64,000 nucleotides of DNA from Actinomycetospora endophytica (GTDB lineage Bacteria; Actinomycetota; Actinomycetes; Mycobacteriales; Pseudonocardiaceae), in NCBI RefSeq assembly GCF_021026375.1, contig NZ_JAJNDB010000008.1, forward strand, positions 186,001 to 250,000, in the 5' to 3' direction. Each line of letters starts with the position of its first letter. Positions within the stretch are counted from its first letter, which is position 1. The notes under the pieces are model-generated. The model had not been told where the DNA came from, ran no database searches, and was given only the letters and a program-made list of their open reading frames with translations. The translations under genes were made by a program, and so were the position numbers. Shown one piece after another: positions 26,456 to 35,690 of this stretch.

Positions 26456-28387
26456 CTACCGCCGAGCCGCCTTCTTCTCCGCCCGCACGATGTTCATCAC
26501 CGCCTGGATCAGCCCCAGGTGCGTGAAGGCCTGCGGGAAGTTGCCCAGGTGCCGGCCGGAGTGCGGGTCGATCTCCTCGGCGTAGAGGTGCAACGACGAC
26601 GCCGAGGCCAGCAGCTTCTCGCACAGCGCGGTCGCCCGGTCGACCTCACCGATCACGGCCAGCGCCGAGACCAGCGCGAACGAGCAGATCGTGAACGTGC
26701 CCTCCTCGCCCTGGAGGCCGTCGTCGGTGTCCTCGACGAGGTAGCGCAGCACCAGGTCGTCCTGGGTGAGCTCGTCGGCGATCGCGAGCACCGTCGCGCG
26801 GCACCGCGGGTCCTCGGGCGAGAGGAACCCGACGATCGGCATCAGCAGCAGCGACGCGTCCAGCCCCGTCGTCGCGTAGTGCTGGCAGAGCACCCCGCGC
26901 GAGTCGACGGCGTGCGCGAGGACGTCGTCGCGGATCTCCTGGGCGGCGCGCGACCAGCGGTCCTCGCGCTTGGCGTCGCCGCGCAGTGCCGCGAGCCGGG
27001 CACCGCGGTCGGCGGCGAGCCAGCACGCGATCTTCGAGGTGGTGAAGTGCTGCGGCTCGCCGCGGACCTCCCACGGCCCGCGGTCGGGCCCCTGCCAGTT
27101 CTCCAGCGCCGCCTCGACCTGGGTCACGACGATCGACCACAGCCGGTCGTCGAGCCGGTCCCGCGAACGCACGTACTGGTAGATCGCACCGACCGCCGCG
27201 CCCCAGACGTCGTGCTGGGCCTGGTCGTAGGCACCGTTGCCGATCCGCACCGGATAGGCGCCCTCGTAGCCGTCGAGGTGGCCGAGGACCTCCTCGTCGA
27301 GCGTGGAGCGGCCGTCGACGCCGTACATGATCTGCAGGTGCCCGGCCGCGGCCTCGGCCGCCTCGGCGACGAAGTAGAAGAAGTCGTTGGCCTCCCAGTC
27401 GAAGCCCAGCGCGTAGAGCGCCCACAGCGCGAGCGCCGAGTCCCGGATCCAGGAGTAGCGGTAGTCCCAGTTGCGCTCACCGCCCGGGGTCTCGGGCAGC
27501 GACGTCGTGGCCGCCGCGGCAATGGCGCCGGTCGGGGCGAACGTGAGGCCCTTCAGCGTCAGGGCCGAGCGCTGCAGGTAGGGCAGCCAGCGGTGGTCGG
27601 GGAAGTCGCCGCGGTCGAGCCAGTGCCGCCAGTGGTGCTCGGTCCAGGTGAGGCGGTCGAGGGCGTCGTCGACGGTGGCCGGGGGCGCGTGCTCGCTCCA
27701 CGAGAGCGCGACGTAGCGCCACTCGCCTTCCTTGATCAGCGTCCGGGAGGTCGCGTGGGTGCCCTCGAACCCGACGTTGGTGTCGGTGGTCAGCAGCAGC
27801 TCCGGCGTCCCCTCGCCGCCGACCGCGCGCGCCGTCCGGTACCCCTCCTCGGGGTAGGACCAGGTCGCGGGCGAGCGGCCGTAGTCGAACACCGGCGCGC
27901 ATTCCATGCGCAGCTGCACCTGGCCCGAGAGACACCGCGCGACCCGCAGCAGCACGTGGTCGGCGTCGTAGTCGGTGGGTGCGCGCATGTGCGAGCCCGA
28001 CCGCTCGCCCTCGTGGTGCCACGGCCCCATCAGGAGCACGTCGAGCACCTGCAGCCAGCCGGTCCGCGTGCACCACGTCGTCTCGAGCACCATCGTCCCG
28101 GGCACGTAGCGCCGGGCGGCCGGGACGTCGACGCCGTCGGGGGAGAGCCGGAACGTGCCCGCGTCGCGATCGAGCACCGCGCCGAAGACGCTGGGCGAGT
28201 CCATCCGCGGCAGGCAGAGCCACTCGACGGCGCCGTTCGGGGCGACGAGGGCCGTCGTCTCGCAGTCGGAGAGGAACCCGTAGTCGGCGATCGGCGGGAA
28301 CGGGCTCGCGACGAGGCCGGGGACGTGGCCGGTGCGGGCGACCGGGTCGCGAGGGGCCGCGTCGAGGTCCGTGTGCTGCGCAGTCAC
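26456..28387 (-). CDS. Glycoside hydrolase family 15 (glucoamylase/trehalase type)
   Basis: 643 residues. The N-terminal beta domain opens PPIADYGFLSDCETTALVAP, and the (alpha/alpha)6 catalytic domain has RNWDYRYSWIRDSALALWAL. Other conserved parts are the QAQHDVWGA and GPDRGPWEVRG segments, the latter carrying the likely general acid Glu, and EEIDPHSGRHLGNFPQAFTH, likely holding the base. Actinobacterial members include the trehalase of mycobacteria, so trehalose or maltooligosaccharide hydrolysis is likely. GTG 28387 is chosen; the frame is open upstream but reads as shadow sequence. No signal peptide, so cytoplasmic. Confidence 0.87.
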   Translation of the reverse strand: MTAQHTDLDAAPRDPVARTGHVPGLVASPFPPIADYGFLSDCETTALVAPNGAVEWLCLPRMDSPSVFGAVLDRDAGTFRLSPDGVDVPAARRYVPGTMVLETTWCTRTGWLQVLDVLLMGPWHHEGERSGSHMRAPTDYDADHVLLRVARCLSGQVQLRMECAPVFDYGRSPATWSYPEEGYRTARAVGGEGTPELLLTTDTNVGFEGTHATSRTLIKEGEWRYVALSWSEHAPPATVDDALDRLTWTEHHWRHWLDRGDFPDHRWLPYLQRSALTLKGLTFAPTGAIAAAATTSLPETPGGERNWDYRYSWIRDSALALWALYALGFDWEANDFFYFVAEAAEAAAGHLQIMYGVDGRSTLDEEVLGHLDGYEGAYPVRIGNGAYDQAQHDVWGAAVGAIYQYVRSRDRLDDRLWSIVVTQVEAALENWQGPDRGPWEVRGEPQHFTTSKIACWLAADRGARLAALRGDAKREDRWSRAAQEIRDDVLAHAVDSRGVLCQHYATTGLDASLLLMPIVGFLSPEDPRCRATVLAIADELTQDDLVLRYLVEDTDDGLQGEEGTFTICSFALVSALAVIGEVDRATALCEKLLASASSLHLYAEEIDPHSGRHLGNFPQAFTHLGLIQAVMNIVRAEKKAARR

Positions 28388-28458
28388 GGTCGGCGATGCT
28401 GCCGTACGCCCGTGGCGGGCGGGTTCCGGGTCCGCGAGACGGGGTGAACACCCGCCGT

Positions 28459-28464
28459 TAGCGT
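28459..28464 (+). promoter_or_regulatory. Probable leaderless -10 box of the siderophore-interacting protein
   Basis: TAGCGT with 7 bases to ATG 28472. Confidence 0.5.
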
Positions 28465-28471
28465 GACACCC

Positions 28472-29269
28472 ATGGTCGTCCGCAACGCCCCCGTGATCAC
28501 GCAGGAGGCCCATGACGTCGACCCGGTGCGGGTCGAGGTCGTCGGTGCCGACGACGTGACGCCGCGCATGCGACGGGTCCGGTTCCGGGCGACGACGACG
28601 GGTGCGGTGGCCGCTCTGCCCGTGTCCGGCCCGACCGACCACGCCAAGCTGTTCTTCCCGCTAGAGCCCGGCGGCGAGCCCGAGCGCCCGGAGATCGGTC
28701 CGCGGGGACTCGTCTCCCCGCCGGCCGGGCGGCCGCGTCCGTACCGCGAGTACACGGTGCGGCTGGTGGACGGCGACGAGCTCGAGATCGACATGGTCCG
28801 CCACGGCGCCGGGCTCGCGGGTCGCTGGATCGAGGAGCCGGGCGGGGCGCTCTGGGTGTTCGGGCCGCGGTGGTCGCTGGCCGCGGAGCCGCGCGACTGG
28901 TACCTGCTCGGCGGCGACGAGACCGCCCTGCCGGCGCTGACGCGGTGGCTCGCGCGGCTGCCGTCGTCGGCGCGCGGGACGGTGCTCGTCGAGGTGGCGG
29001 ACGCGGCGGAGGAGCAGTCGCTGGTCGGGCCGGCGGGGGTCGAGATCCGCTGGCTGCACCGCGACGGGGCCGATCCCGGCACGACGACGTTGCTCGGCGA
29101 CGCCGTCGCGGGCTGGGAACGTCCCGACGGCGAGGGTCTGGTCTGGATGGGTGCCGAGGCGTCGGCGCTGCGTCCGGTGCGCCGCCGGCTGCGGGACCTG
29201 CTCCCGACCGAATGGATCGACCTCGACGGCTACTGGCGCCGCGGGGTGGAGGGGACCGGGTTGGGCTGA
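28472..29269 (+). CDS. Siderophore-interacting protein (NAD(P)H/FAD ferric reductase)
   Basis: 265 residues of the SIP/ViuB family, which reduces ferric siderophores in the cytoplasm. The FAD-binding domain shows PRMRRVRF and RPYREYTVR (the RxYT flavin motif); the C-terminal SIP domain begins YLLGGDETALPALTRWL and continues EGLVWMGAEASALRPVRRRL. No siderophore uptake or synthesis genes are nearby. The start follows a leaderless promoter. Confidence 0.87.
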   Translation: MVVRNAPVITQEAHDVDPVRVEVVGADDVTPRMRRVRFRATTTGAVAALPVSGPTDHAKLFFPLEPGGEPERPEIGPRGLVSPPAGRPRPYREYTVRLVDGDELEIDMVRHGAGLAGRWIEEPGGALWVFGPRWSLAAEPRDWYLLGGDETALPALTRWLARLPSSARGTVLVEVADAAEEQSLVGPAGVEIRWLHRDGADPGTTTLLGDAVAGWERPDGEGLVWMGAEASALRPVRRRLRDLLPTEWIDLDGYWRRGVEGTGLG

Positions 29270-29285
29270 GCGCCTCGGTGCCGCC

Positions 29286-29660
29286 CGGCCGGTGCGCGAC
29301 GTGTCCATCCCACCCGGAGCCTGTCGGGCTCTGACGGCGTGTGTGGGGCGCGCACGGTCGGGCCGGGAGGTGGTCGGGTTCTGGTGGCGTGTGCGGGACG
29401 CGCACGGTCGGCCCGAGACGTCGTGCGGTTCGGACGGCATGTGCGGGACGCGCACGGCTGGCGGCGCCGACCGGTCCTGTGCGGTTGAACTCGTGCGACC
29501 CACGGGCCGCACGGGACGCTCCTGGTGACCGTGTGCGTGGCGCACCGTCGTGCCGGAGTTGGGTGGCGCGCCGGCCGGCCGTGTGCGTCACGCAGAGCGG
29601 CACCGGAGCGGGTGGGTCCGCTGCCTGACTGTGTGCGCGGCGCACACGATCAGCCCGATG
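29286..29660. repeat. Array of small hairpins repeating every 50 bases
   Basis: The core GTGTGCGGGACGCGCAC and variants begin at 29339, 29389, 29439, 29532, 29581 and 29631 (spacings 50, 50, 93, 49, 50), with a weaker unit from 29286. Each core can fold on itself. Because 50 is not a multiple of three, frames shift between units, so it is not coding. It fills the gap of about 460 bases between the siderophore-interacting gene and the hydrolase. Confidence 0.75.
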
Positions 29661-29680
29661 GACGGGACCGGCGTTCGGGC

Positions 29681-29722
29681 GAGGGCGCCCTTCGACGATC
29701 TATTCGACCGAAGGTGCCCCTC
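29681..29722. terminator. Imperfect inverted repeat between convergent genes
   Basis: GAGGGCGCCCTTCG faces CGACCGAAGGTGCCCCTC across a 10-base loop, 13 bases beyond the stop of the minus-strand hydrolase gene. It could be a bidirectional terminator or a single copy of another repeat family. No T-run. Confidence 0.45.
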
Positions 29723-29735
29723 GCTCAGAGCCTCG

Positions 29736-30596
29736 TCAGCCGAACACCTCGCGGAGCCGCGCGGCGAACGCCGTCGCCTGGCCGGGCCACGGGTCCTGCT
29801 CACCCGCGAACCCGCCGTGACCGCCGGGGAAGACCATCGGCTGCTGGTCGAGCTGGGCGGCGACGATGCCGGTCGTTCGGGCGGTGAAGATCCCCGCGGA
29901 CTCGGCGCCCACGGCCATGACGACGCGGGTCGGGGCCTTCTCCAGGGCGGGCACATCGACCGCGTAGCGGACCACCGGCTGCGAGCGGTCGGAGAGGATC
30001 GGGTCGTCCCGCGAGCCGTCGTCCTGGGTCGGCATCCCGAACGCGGCCGGGTCGGGGAGCGGCTGCGCGAAGAACTCGTCGGTGAACTCCCCGGGCCAGG
30101 ACGTGAACCCGACGAACGCGGCCATCCCGGCGCCCCAGCCGCGCTCCTCGTAGGCCGCCCGCGCGCGGTCGTAGCCGCGCACCGCGGCCTCGGCGTCGGG
30201 CAGCACGCTGATCAGCGGCGGCTCGTGGGCGACCAGCGTCGCGACGTCGTCGGGGAACGCCGCGACCCACGCCAGCGCGGTGACGGCGCCGCCGCTCGAG
30301 GCGAACACGTCGACCGGTCCGGCCCCGAGCGAGGCGACCAGGGCGTGCAGGTCCCGCGCCTGTACCTCGGGGTCGCTCTCGGTGCGCCCGTCGTGGCGGA
30401 TGCTGCGTCCGAGGCCGCGGGGGTCGTAGGTGACGACGGTCCGGTCGTCGAAGTGCGAGGCCAGCGCCCGGAACCCGGAGGCGTCCATCGGCTGGCCGAT
30501 CATCAGCAGTGGCGGGCGTCCGTCGGCGGGCGGGAGCGGACCCGCGACATCGTGGACGAGGTCGACCTCGGGGGTCTCGAGCGTGCGGGTCTCCAC
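29736..30596 (-). CDS. Alpha/beta hydrolase
   Basis: 286 residues with the fold's order: oxyanion strand MIGQPMDASGF (HG replaced by GQ), VVTYDPRGLGRS, nucleophile elbow FASSGGAVTAL (Ser near 100), and a late FPGGHGGFAG carrying the probable catalytic His. The acid is likely the Asp or Glu in VVMAVGAES. The substrate cannot be read. GTG 30596 start; it stands alone. Confidence 0.82.
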   Translation of the reverse strand: METRTLETPEVDLVHDVAGPLPPADGRPPLLMIGQPMDASGFRALASHFDDRTVVTYDPRGLGRSIRHDGRTESDPEVQARDLHALVASLGAGPVDVFASSGGAVTALAWVAAFPDDVATLVAHEPPLISVLPDAEAAVRGYDRARAAYEERGWGAGMAAFVGFTSWPGEFTDEFFAQPLPDPAAFGMPTQDDGSRDDPILSDRSQPVVRYAVDVPALEKAPTRVVMAVGAESAGIFTARTTGIVAAQLDQQPMVFPGGHGGFAGEQDPWPGQATAFAARLREVFG

Positions 30597-30633
30597 GAAA
30601 AGTACGGTAACAGGACCACGCGTTCCCGAGAAG

Positions 30634-31071
30634 CTATCCGGCCGGAGTGGGCCGGTGCCGCCGCAGCCAGAGCAGGCCCAGGATCGGCAGGATCACCGGG
30701 ACGAAGCCGTAGCCGATCCCGAAGTCCGACCACACCGTCGAGCGCGGGAAGTCCCCGGCCGCGACCACGCTGAACAGTCCGACCGCGAGCACCCCGACCA
30801 GCTCGATCCACACCGCGACCAGGGCGAGGCCACGGCGTCCCTGCCCGATCGCCACCGCTGCCACGAGGTACACCAGCGCCGAGAACGCCGAGAGCAGGAA
30901 CGCGACCGGGGCGTCCGAGAACTGGGTGGCGATCTGGAACACCGCCCGGGCGCCCGCGGAGATCGCGAACACCACGTAGACGACCAGCAGGACCCGCCCC
31001 GGGCCGTCGTTGATGCGCCGCAGCCGGGGCGCACCGTTGCCGACGGCGTCCGTCGGACCCGCCTCAGACAC
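30634..31071 (-). CDS. Four-span membrane protein, partner of the next gene
   Basis: 145 residues with four predicted spans (about 27-46, 54-75, 83-104 and 118-137) and no motif that I recognise. It overlaps the following minus-strand gene by eight bases, so the two are translated together and may form one complex. The next gene upstream, an ABC-ATPase-domain protein, is divergent. Confidence 0.7.
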   Translation of the reverse strand: MSEAGPTDAVGNGAPRLRRINDGPGRVLLVVYVVFAISAGARAVFQIATQFSDAPVAFLLSAFSALVYLVAAVAIGQGRRGLALVAVWIELVGVLAVGLFSVVAAGDFPRSTVWSDFGIGYGFVPVILPILGLLWLRRHRPTPAG

Positions 31072-31435
31072 GTGTCGCCTCCCAGACCTGCGTCGTGCGG
31101 AGCACCAGTACCGCCAGGGTGAACCCGGCGATCGCGAGCACCACCGACCCGTACCGCGTCCGCTCGCCGTACGCGAGCGCCGCCCCGATCGGCAGCGTGA
31201 TCACCACGGCGACCAGGTACCCGACGATCTCCGCGACCGCCCCGGTCCCGCGTCCGCCCTGCACGATCAGCAGCACGACCGCGATCACCGCCTGCACCAG
31301 CGCGGCGACCTCGATCCCGAGCAGCGTGACCCGGTGCCAGTAGGTGGGCGCCTGGTCGAGCACCGCCGAGACGGCGCACCAGAGTGCCCAGGCCAGGGCG
31401 GCCACGCCGATCACCCAGGCGATCGCGATGATCAC
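31064..31435 (-). CDS. Four-span membrane protein
   Basis: 123 residues, almost entirely hydrophobic, with four spans and short charged loops (YGERTRYG, RTTQVWEATRV). First gene of a two-gene unit, overlapping its partner. The ATG lies 56 bases from the divergent ATPase gene start, so they probably share a control region. Function unknown. Confidence 0.7.
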   Translation of the reverse strand: MIIAIAWVIGVAALAWALWCAVSAVLDQAPTYWHRVTLLGIEVAALVQAVIAVVLLIVQGGRGTGAVAEIVGYLVAVVITLPIGAALAYGERTRYGSVVLAIAGFTLAVLVLRTTQVWEATRV

Positions 31436-31491
31436 CGGCCCATCCTCCCACCGGCCACATGGGTCGCGGTCAAGTCGGGCACCCTGCGGAG

Positions 31492-33171
31492 ATGTCCCGC
31501 AACGACGACCTCGCCGCCACCCTGCGCGGACTCGACGGCCAGAGCTACGGGCGCTACAAGTCCCTGACCGGCGACTGGCCGGCCGGCGACGCGACGCTGA
31601 CCATCGTGCGGGTCCAGGCCGACCCGTTCGCGCCGCCGTCGCGGGTCCGCGTGACGCTGCCGGGCGCGGCCCCGGAGGAGCTCACGACGACGGCCGACCG
31701 TCGCCGGGCGCTGGCCGGCTTCCTGCTGCGCCGTCTGCGCCGGGCGCTGCGTGGCACCTCGCTGCACGTCGACGCCGGCGGCCCCGAGGTGCTCGAGCGC
31801 AGCGCGGGCCGGGTCGCCGCCGACGGCACCGTCACGATCGAGCTCGGCGTGCCGATGCCCGGCCCGAAGCGGCGCATCCTCGGGCGGGAAGCGGCCACCC
31901 TGCTCGGGGAGACGCTCCCGGACGCCGTCGCCGACCTGCGCTGGAGCGTGTTCTCCGAGCACGACCGCGCGGCGGCGACCGGCTTCGTCGAGACCGTCGA
32001 GGACGCCGTCGCACTGCGGGCCGCGCTCGCCGACCGGGGCCTGGTCGCCTTCGTCGCCGACGGGGCGGTGCTGCCGCGGCGTTCCGGGGTGGACGACCGG
32101 CCGCTGGAGGGGGCGACCGCGTTCCGCTCGCCGGAGTCGCTGCGGGTGACGATCCCGACCCCGAACGCGGGCGACGTGACCGGGCTCGGCGTCCCGGAAG
32201 GGGTCACGCTGATCGTCGGCGGCGGGTACCACGGCAAGTCGACGCTGCTGCGCGCGATCGAGGCGGGCGTCTACGACCACCAGCCCGGCGACGGCCGCGA
32301 GTGCGTCGTGGCCCGCGACGACGCCGTGAAGGTCCGCGCCGAGGACGGCCGCAGCGTCGTGCGCACGGACGTCTCGGCGTTCGTGTCGCACCTGCCCAGC
32401 GGCGAGCCGACCGACGACTTCTCGACGACGAACGCATCCGGCTCCACCAGCCAGGCCGCGTCGATGGTCGAGGCCGTGGAGGCCGGGGCGGGCGCGCTGC
32501 TCGTCGACGAGGACACGTCGGCCACCAACATCATGATCCGCGACGGCCGGATGCAGCAGCTCATCGAGACCGAGCCGCTGGTGCCGTTCGTGGAGCGCAT
32601 CCGGCCGCTGCACGCCGAGCGCGGGGTGTCGTCGGTGCTGGTCATGGGCGGGTCGGGCGACTACCTCGAGGTCGCCGACACGGTGATCATGATGGACTCC
32701 TACGTCGCGTCCGAGGTGACCGGGCGCGCGCACGAGATCGCCGCGCAGGGCCGCGCCCGCGTGGTCGAGCACTCCGGCTTCCCGCCGGTCACGCGCCGCG
32801 TCGTCGACCCGTCGTCGTTGGACCCGACCGGCCGGCAGGGCAAGCGCCGGGTGACCGCCCGCGGCGTCGACACGCTGACCTTCGGCGAACAGGACGTCGA
32901 CCTCGCGGCCGTGGAGCAGATCGTCGACCGCTCGCAGGTGGCCGGCATCGGCCGCGCGCTGGCGCTGCTCGGGGAGGGCGTGCTCGACGGGACCGTCCCC
33001 CTCGCCGAGGGCCTCGACCTGCTCGACGCCGAGCTCGCGCGCGGCGGGGTGGACGCCCTGCTCTCCGGCGGGCGCGACGCCATCGATCTCGCACTGCCCC
33101 GCCGTCACGAGGTGGCCGCGGCGCTCAACCGGTTGCGCTCGGTGAAGGTGCGTGAGCTGCTGCGCGACTGA
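31492..33171 (+). CDS. Predicted ATPase of the ABC class (COG3044 type)
   Basis: 559 residues. The N-terminal half is the family-specific domain (LRGLDGQSYGRYKSLTGDW at 9-27, an RNA-binding-like fold in relatives). The ATPase core has Walker A VGGGYHGKST near 245, the atypical signature ASGSTSQAAS and Walker B GALLVDEDTSATNIMIRD. The paired arginines and the late FGEQDVDLAAVEQIVD segment match this soluble single-copy class, which is not a transporter. The ATG follows GCGGAG. Cellular role is not established; relatives are suspected to act on nucleic acids. Confidence 0.82.
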   Translation: MSRNDDLAATLRGLDGQSYGRYKSLTGDWPAGDATLTIVRVQADPFAPPSRVRVTLPGAAPEELTTTADRRRALAGFLLRRLRRALRGTSLHVDAGGPEVLERSAGRVAADGTVTIELGVPMPGPKRRILGREAATLLGETLPDAVADLRWSVFSEHDRAAATGFVETVEDAVALRAALADRGLVAFVADGAVLPRRSGVDDRPLEGATAFRSPESLRVTIPTPNAGDVTGLGVPEGVTLIVGGGYHGKSTLLRAIEAGVYDHQPGDGRECVVARDDAVKVRAEDGRSVVRTDVSAFVSHLPSGEPTDDFSTTNASGSTSQAASMVEAVEAGAGALLVDEDTSATNIMIRDGRMQQLIETEPLVPFVERIRPLHAERGVSSVLVMGGSGDYLEVADTVIMMDSYVASEVTGRAHEIAAQGRARVVEHSGFPPVTRRVVDPSSLDPTGRQGKRRVTARGVDTLTFGEQDVDLAAVEQIVDRSQVAGIGRALALLGEGVLDGTVPLAEGLDLLDAELARGGVDALLSGGRDAIDLALPRRHEVAAALNRLRSVKVRELLRD

Positions 33172-33290
33172 GCGGGACACCGCGATGCGCTGAACGGGTG
33201 ATGCTGACCGGTAACTTCTCGCTCAGCGTGGTCACTGCGAGGCATTCACTGCCAGGCTCTCGTCCAGTGAGAGGACTGGGGGATCTGCGC

Positions 33291-33449
33291 ATGGCCACTG
33301 GACCGATCGTCGTCACCGACGTCCTGCGCCGGGAGGCCTACCGGGCGGCGATGGCCGCGTGGGTCGACCAGATGGGACGGGCGCCGGTGGAGATCCCGGA
33401 GCAGCGGCGTCGGTCGGAGCCCGCCCCGATCCACCGCGTGCCGCGCTGA
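33291..33449 (+). CDS. Small hypothetical protein
   Basis: 52 residues from ATG 33291, preceded by GGGGGA at a good distance: a short helix (VLRREAYRAAMAAWVDQMG) and a basic, Pro-rich tail. It is soluble and unrecognised. It lies alone between two larger genes, 13 bases from the convergent CoA transferase. Codon use is like its neighbours, which argues that it is real, but evidence is thin. Confidence 0.5.
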   Translation: MATGPIVVTDVLRREAYRAAMAAWVDQMGRAPVEIPEQRRRSEPAPIHRVPR

Positions 33450-33462
33450 CCCCGGTGGACTC

Positions 33463-34668
33463 TCAGAACTCGCGGATCTCGTCCTCGGAGTAGCCGAGCT
33501 CCGCGAGCACCTCGGCCGTGTGCTGGCCGAGCAGTGGGGGCGGCCCCGACGGGGCGGGCGGGGTCGCCCCCGGCCCCGAGGCGTGCACCGGGAAGCCGGT
33601 GCCGTGGTACGTCCCGACGCCCGGGTGGTCCATCGTCACGTGGTGGCCGCGCTCGACCGACCAGTCGTCGCCGTAGAGGTCGTCGAGCGAGTTGATCGGC
33701 CCGATCGGCACGCCCGCCGCCTCGAACGCCGCCGCCCAGTGCGCGACCGGCTGCTCCCGCATCACCGCCTCCACCAGCGCCATCAGCTCCTCCCGACGTC
33801 CGGCGCGGTCGGCGTTGGTGGCGAAGCGCGGGTCGTCGACGAGCTCGTCGAGGCCCAGCACCTGACAGAACAGCCGCCAGAGCCGCTCGCTCCCGGTGGC
33901 GACGACGAGCGTCCCGTCGGCGCAGGCCATCGGCTGGTACGGCACGACCGTCGGGTGGGCCGAGCCGAGCCGGCCGGGACGGGCGGCGTCGTGGAACACC
34001 GCCTGCGCGGCGTAGATGTGCCACGCGGTCTGGGTGTCGAGCAGCGAGACGTCGAGGTACTGGCCCGTCCCGGTGGTGTGCCGGGCCTGCAGGGCCATGA
34101 GCACCGCGATGATCGCCCAGGTGCCGCCGTTGAGGTCTCCGATCGGCAGCCCGACCTTCGTCGGCGGCCCGTCCGGCTCGCCGGTCAGGCTCATGATCCC
34201 GCCCATGGCCTGCGCGAGGACGTCGTAGCCCGGCCGGTCGCGGTACGGGCCGGTCTGCCCGAACCCGGAGATCGCGACGTGGATCAGCCGCGGGTTCTCG
34301 GCGGTCAGCGTCGCGTAGTCCAGGCCCCAACGCTCCAGGGTGCCGGGCCGGAAGTTCTCGACGAGCACGTCGGCGCGGGCGGCGAGCCGGCGGACCGCGT
34401 CCTGCCCGCGGTCGGTCTTGAGGTCGAGGACGATCCCGCGCTTGTTCCGGTTCGTCGACAGGTAGTAGAGCGACTGTCGGTGACGGGCCTCGTCGTCGGG
34501 GTCCGCGTCGTCGTTGAGGAACGGCGGGCCCCAGCCGCGGGTGTCGTCGCCGGCCGGTGGTTCGACCTTGACGACGTCGGCCCCCATCTCGCCCAGCCAC
34601 TGGGTGGCATAGGGGCCGGCGAGCACTCTCGAGAGGTCGAGGACGCGGATGCCCTCCAGGGGTCGCAC
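33463..34668 (-). CDS. Formyl-CoA-transferase-like class III CoA transferase
   Basis: Compact CaiB/BaiF enzyme of 401 residues, full length for the family. It starts PLEGIRVLDLSRVLAGPYAT and keeps LGADVVKVEPP-like EMGADVVKVEPP, NRNKRGIVLDLK, VENFRPGTLERWGL and ISGFGQTGPY. The catalytic aspartate is in YLDVSLLDTQ (about residue 229), somewhat later than Asp169 of FRC because of the longer middle. It transfers CoA between two acids; the pair cannot be read from context. Confidence 0.87.
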   Translation of the reverse strand: MRPLEGIRVLDLSRVLAGPYATQWLGEMGADVVKVEPPAGDDTRGWGPPFLNDDADPDDEARHRQSLYYLSTNRNKRGIVLDLKTDRGQDAVRRLAARADVLVENFRPGTLERWGLDYATLTAENPRLIHVAISGFGQTGPYRDRPGYDVLAQAMGGIMSLTGEPDGPPTKVGLPIGDLNGGTWAIIAVLMALQARHTTGTGQYLDVSLLDTQTAWHIYAAQAVFHDAARPGRLGSAHPTVVPYQPMACADGTLVVATGSERLWRLFCQVLGLDELVDDPRFATNADRAGRREELMALVEAVMREQPVAHWAAAFEAAGVPIGPINSLDDLYGDDWSVERGHHVTMDHPGVGTYHGTGFPVHASGPGATPPAPSGPPPLLGQHTAEVLAELGYSEDEIREF

Positions 34669-34712
34669 GGCTGCGGAGGTTACGTCGCCGCGGTCTGGCA
34701 GGCTCGCCGGGC

Positions 34713-35690
34713 GTGAGCCACCGTCATCCCCGCGACCGCACCGTGCCGGTGGTCCTCGTCGCCGGGCACCTCGGCGTCGGGAAGTCCTCGCTGGTCAACC
34801 ACCTGCTGCGCCACGCCGACGGCACCCGGATCGGCGTCGTCGTCAACGACTTCGGGGCGCTCGGGATCGACGCGATGCTCGTCGCGGGGCAGGCCGACTC
34901 GGTGACGTCGTTGGCGAACGGGTGCCTGTGCTGCACCACCGACGCCGACGGCCTGTCCGACCTGCTCGCCGACCTCACCGCCCCCGCGACCGGGCTCGAC
35001 CTCGTCGTCGTCGAGGCCAGCGGGCTCGCCGAACCGCGCGAGCTGGTGCGCCTGCTGCTGGCGCCCACCGACCCGCACGCGGTCTACGGCGGGCTCGTCG
35101 TCGTGCTCGACGCCGCCGACCCGGATCTCGAGCAGGCCCGCCTCGCCGACCTCGCCGTCGTGAACGGCCTGGACCGCGTCGACGATCCCGACGCCGCCCT
35201 GGCGACGGTGCGCGCGGTGGCGGCGGGCGCCGTCGTCGGGACCCGGCACGGGGCGCTGGACCCGGCGCTGCTGGTCGATCCGGTGTCGCGGCCGAAGCCG
35301 GCGCAGCTGGGGCTCGACGAGCTGCTGCGCGAGGTCGACGGCCCGCATGCGCACGACGAGGCCCAGAGCGTCTCGTTCTCGAGCGAGCAGCCGGTGGACC
35401 CGGGTCGGCTCGCTGCGTTCCTGGAGGCCGGGCCGGCCGGGGTGGTCAGGGCGAAGGGGGTCGTGCGGCTGGCCGGGGACGGCGAGCTCTGGGAGGTGCA
35501 GACGGTCGGGACGGCGATCCGGGTGCGGCCGGCGCCGGTCCGGGCGGCCACCTCGGGCGCGCGGCTGGTGCTCATCGGGACGGGACTCGACGAGGCCGGG
35601 CTGATCCAGGCACTGGAGGGTTGCGTGGCCGGCGCGGACGACCCGGAGCCGACCGAGCACGCCGCGCTGGCGTTGACGCGGTACGCATAG
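34713..35690 (+). CDS. CobW/COG0523 metal-chaperone GTPase
   Basis: 325 residues with P-loop GHLGVGKSS, the metal-binding CxCC motif in NGCLCCTTD (Cys71, Cys73, Cys74), EASGLAEP, and the CobW C-terminal domain (GVVRAKGVVRL). A His-Ala-His patch precedes it (PHAHDEAQ). These proteins deliver zinc, cobalt or other metals to target enzymes. The window encodes a cobalt enzyme (nitrile hydratase) and zinc enzymes, but distance gives no direct link. The TAG stop is the first triplet of alpha-3. Confidence 0.85.
   Translation: MSHRHPRDRTVPVVLVAGHLGVGKSSLVNHLLRHADGTRIGVVVNDFGALGIDAMLVAGQADSVTSLANGCLCCTTDADGLSDLLADLTAPATGLDLVVVEASGLAEPRELVRLLLAPTDPHAVYGGLVVVLDAADPDLEQARLADLAVVNGLDRVDDPDAALATVRAVAAGAVVGTRHGALDPALLVDPVSRPKPAQLGLDELLREVDGPHAHDEAQSVSFSSEQPVDPGRLAAFLEAGPAGVVRAKGVVRLAGDGELWEVQTVGTAIRVRPAPVRAATSGARLVLIGTGLDEAGLIQALEGCVAGADDPEPTEHAALALTRYA

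Noticed and set aside
29286-29660. CRISPR array
   Set aside because: The repeats are short, imperfect and only about 17 bases long with related spacers, and no cas gene is present.
34713-35690. CobW protein as the dedicated nitrile hydratase metal activator
   Set aside because: It is over 23 kb from the hydratase genes, which have their own P14K-type activator.
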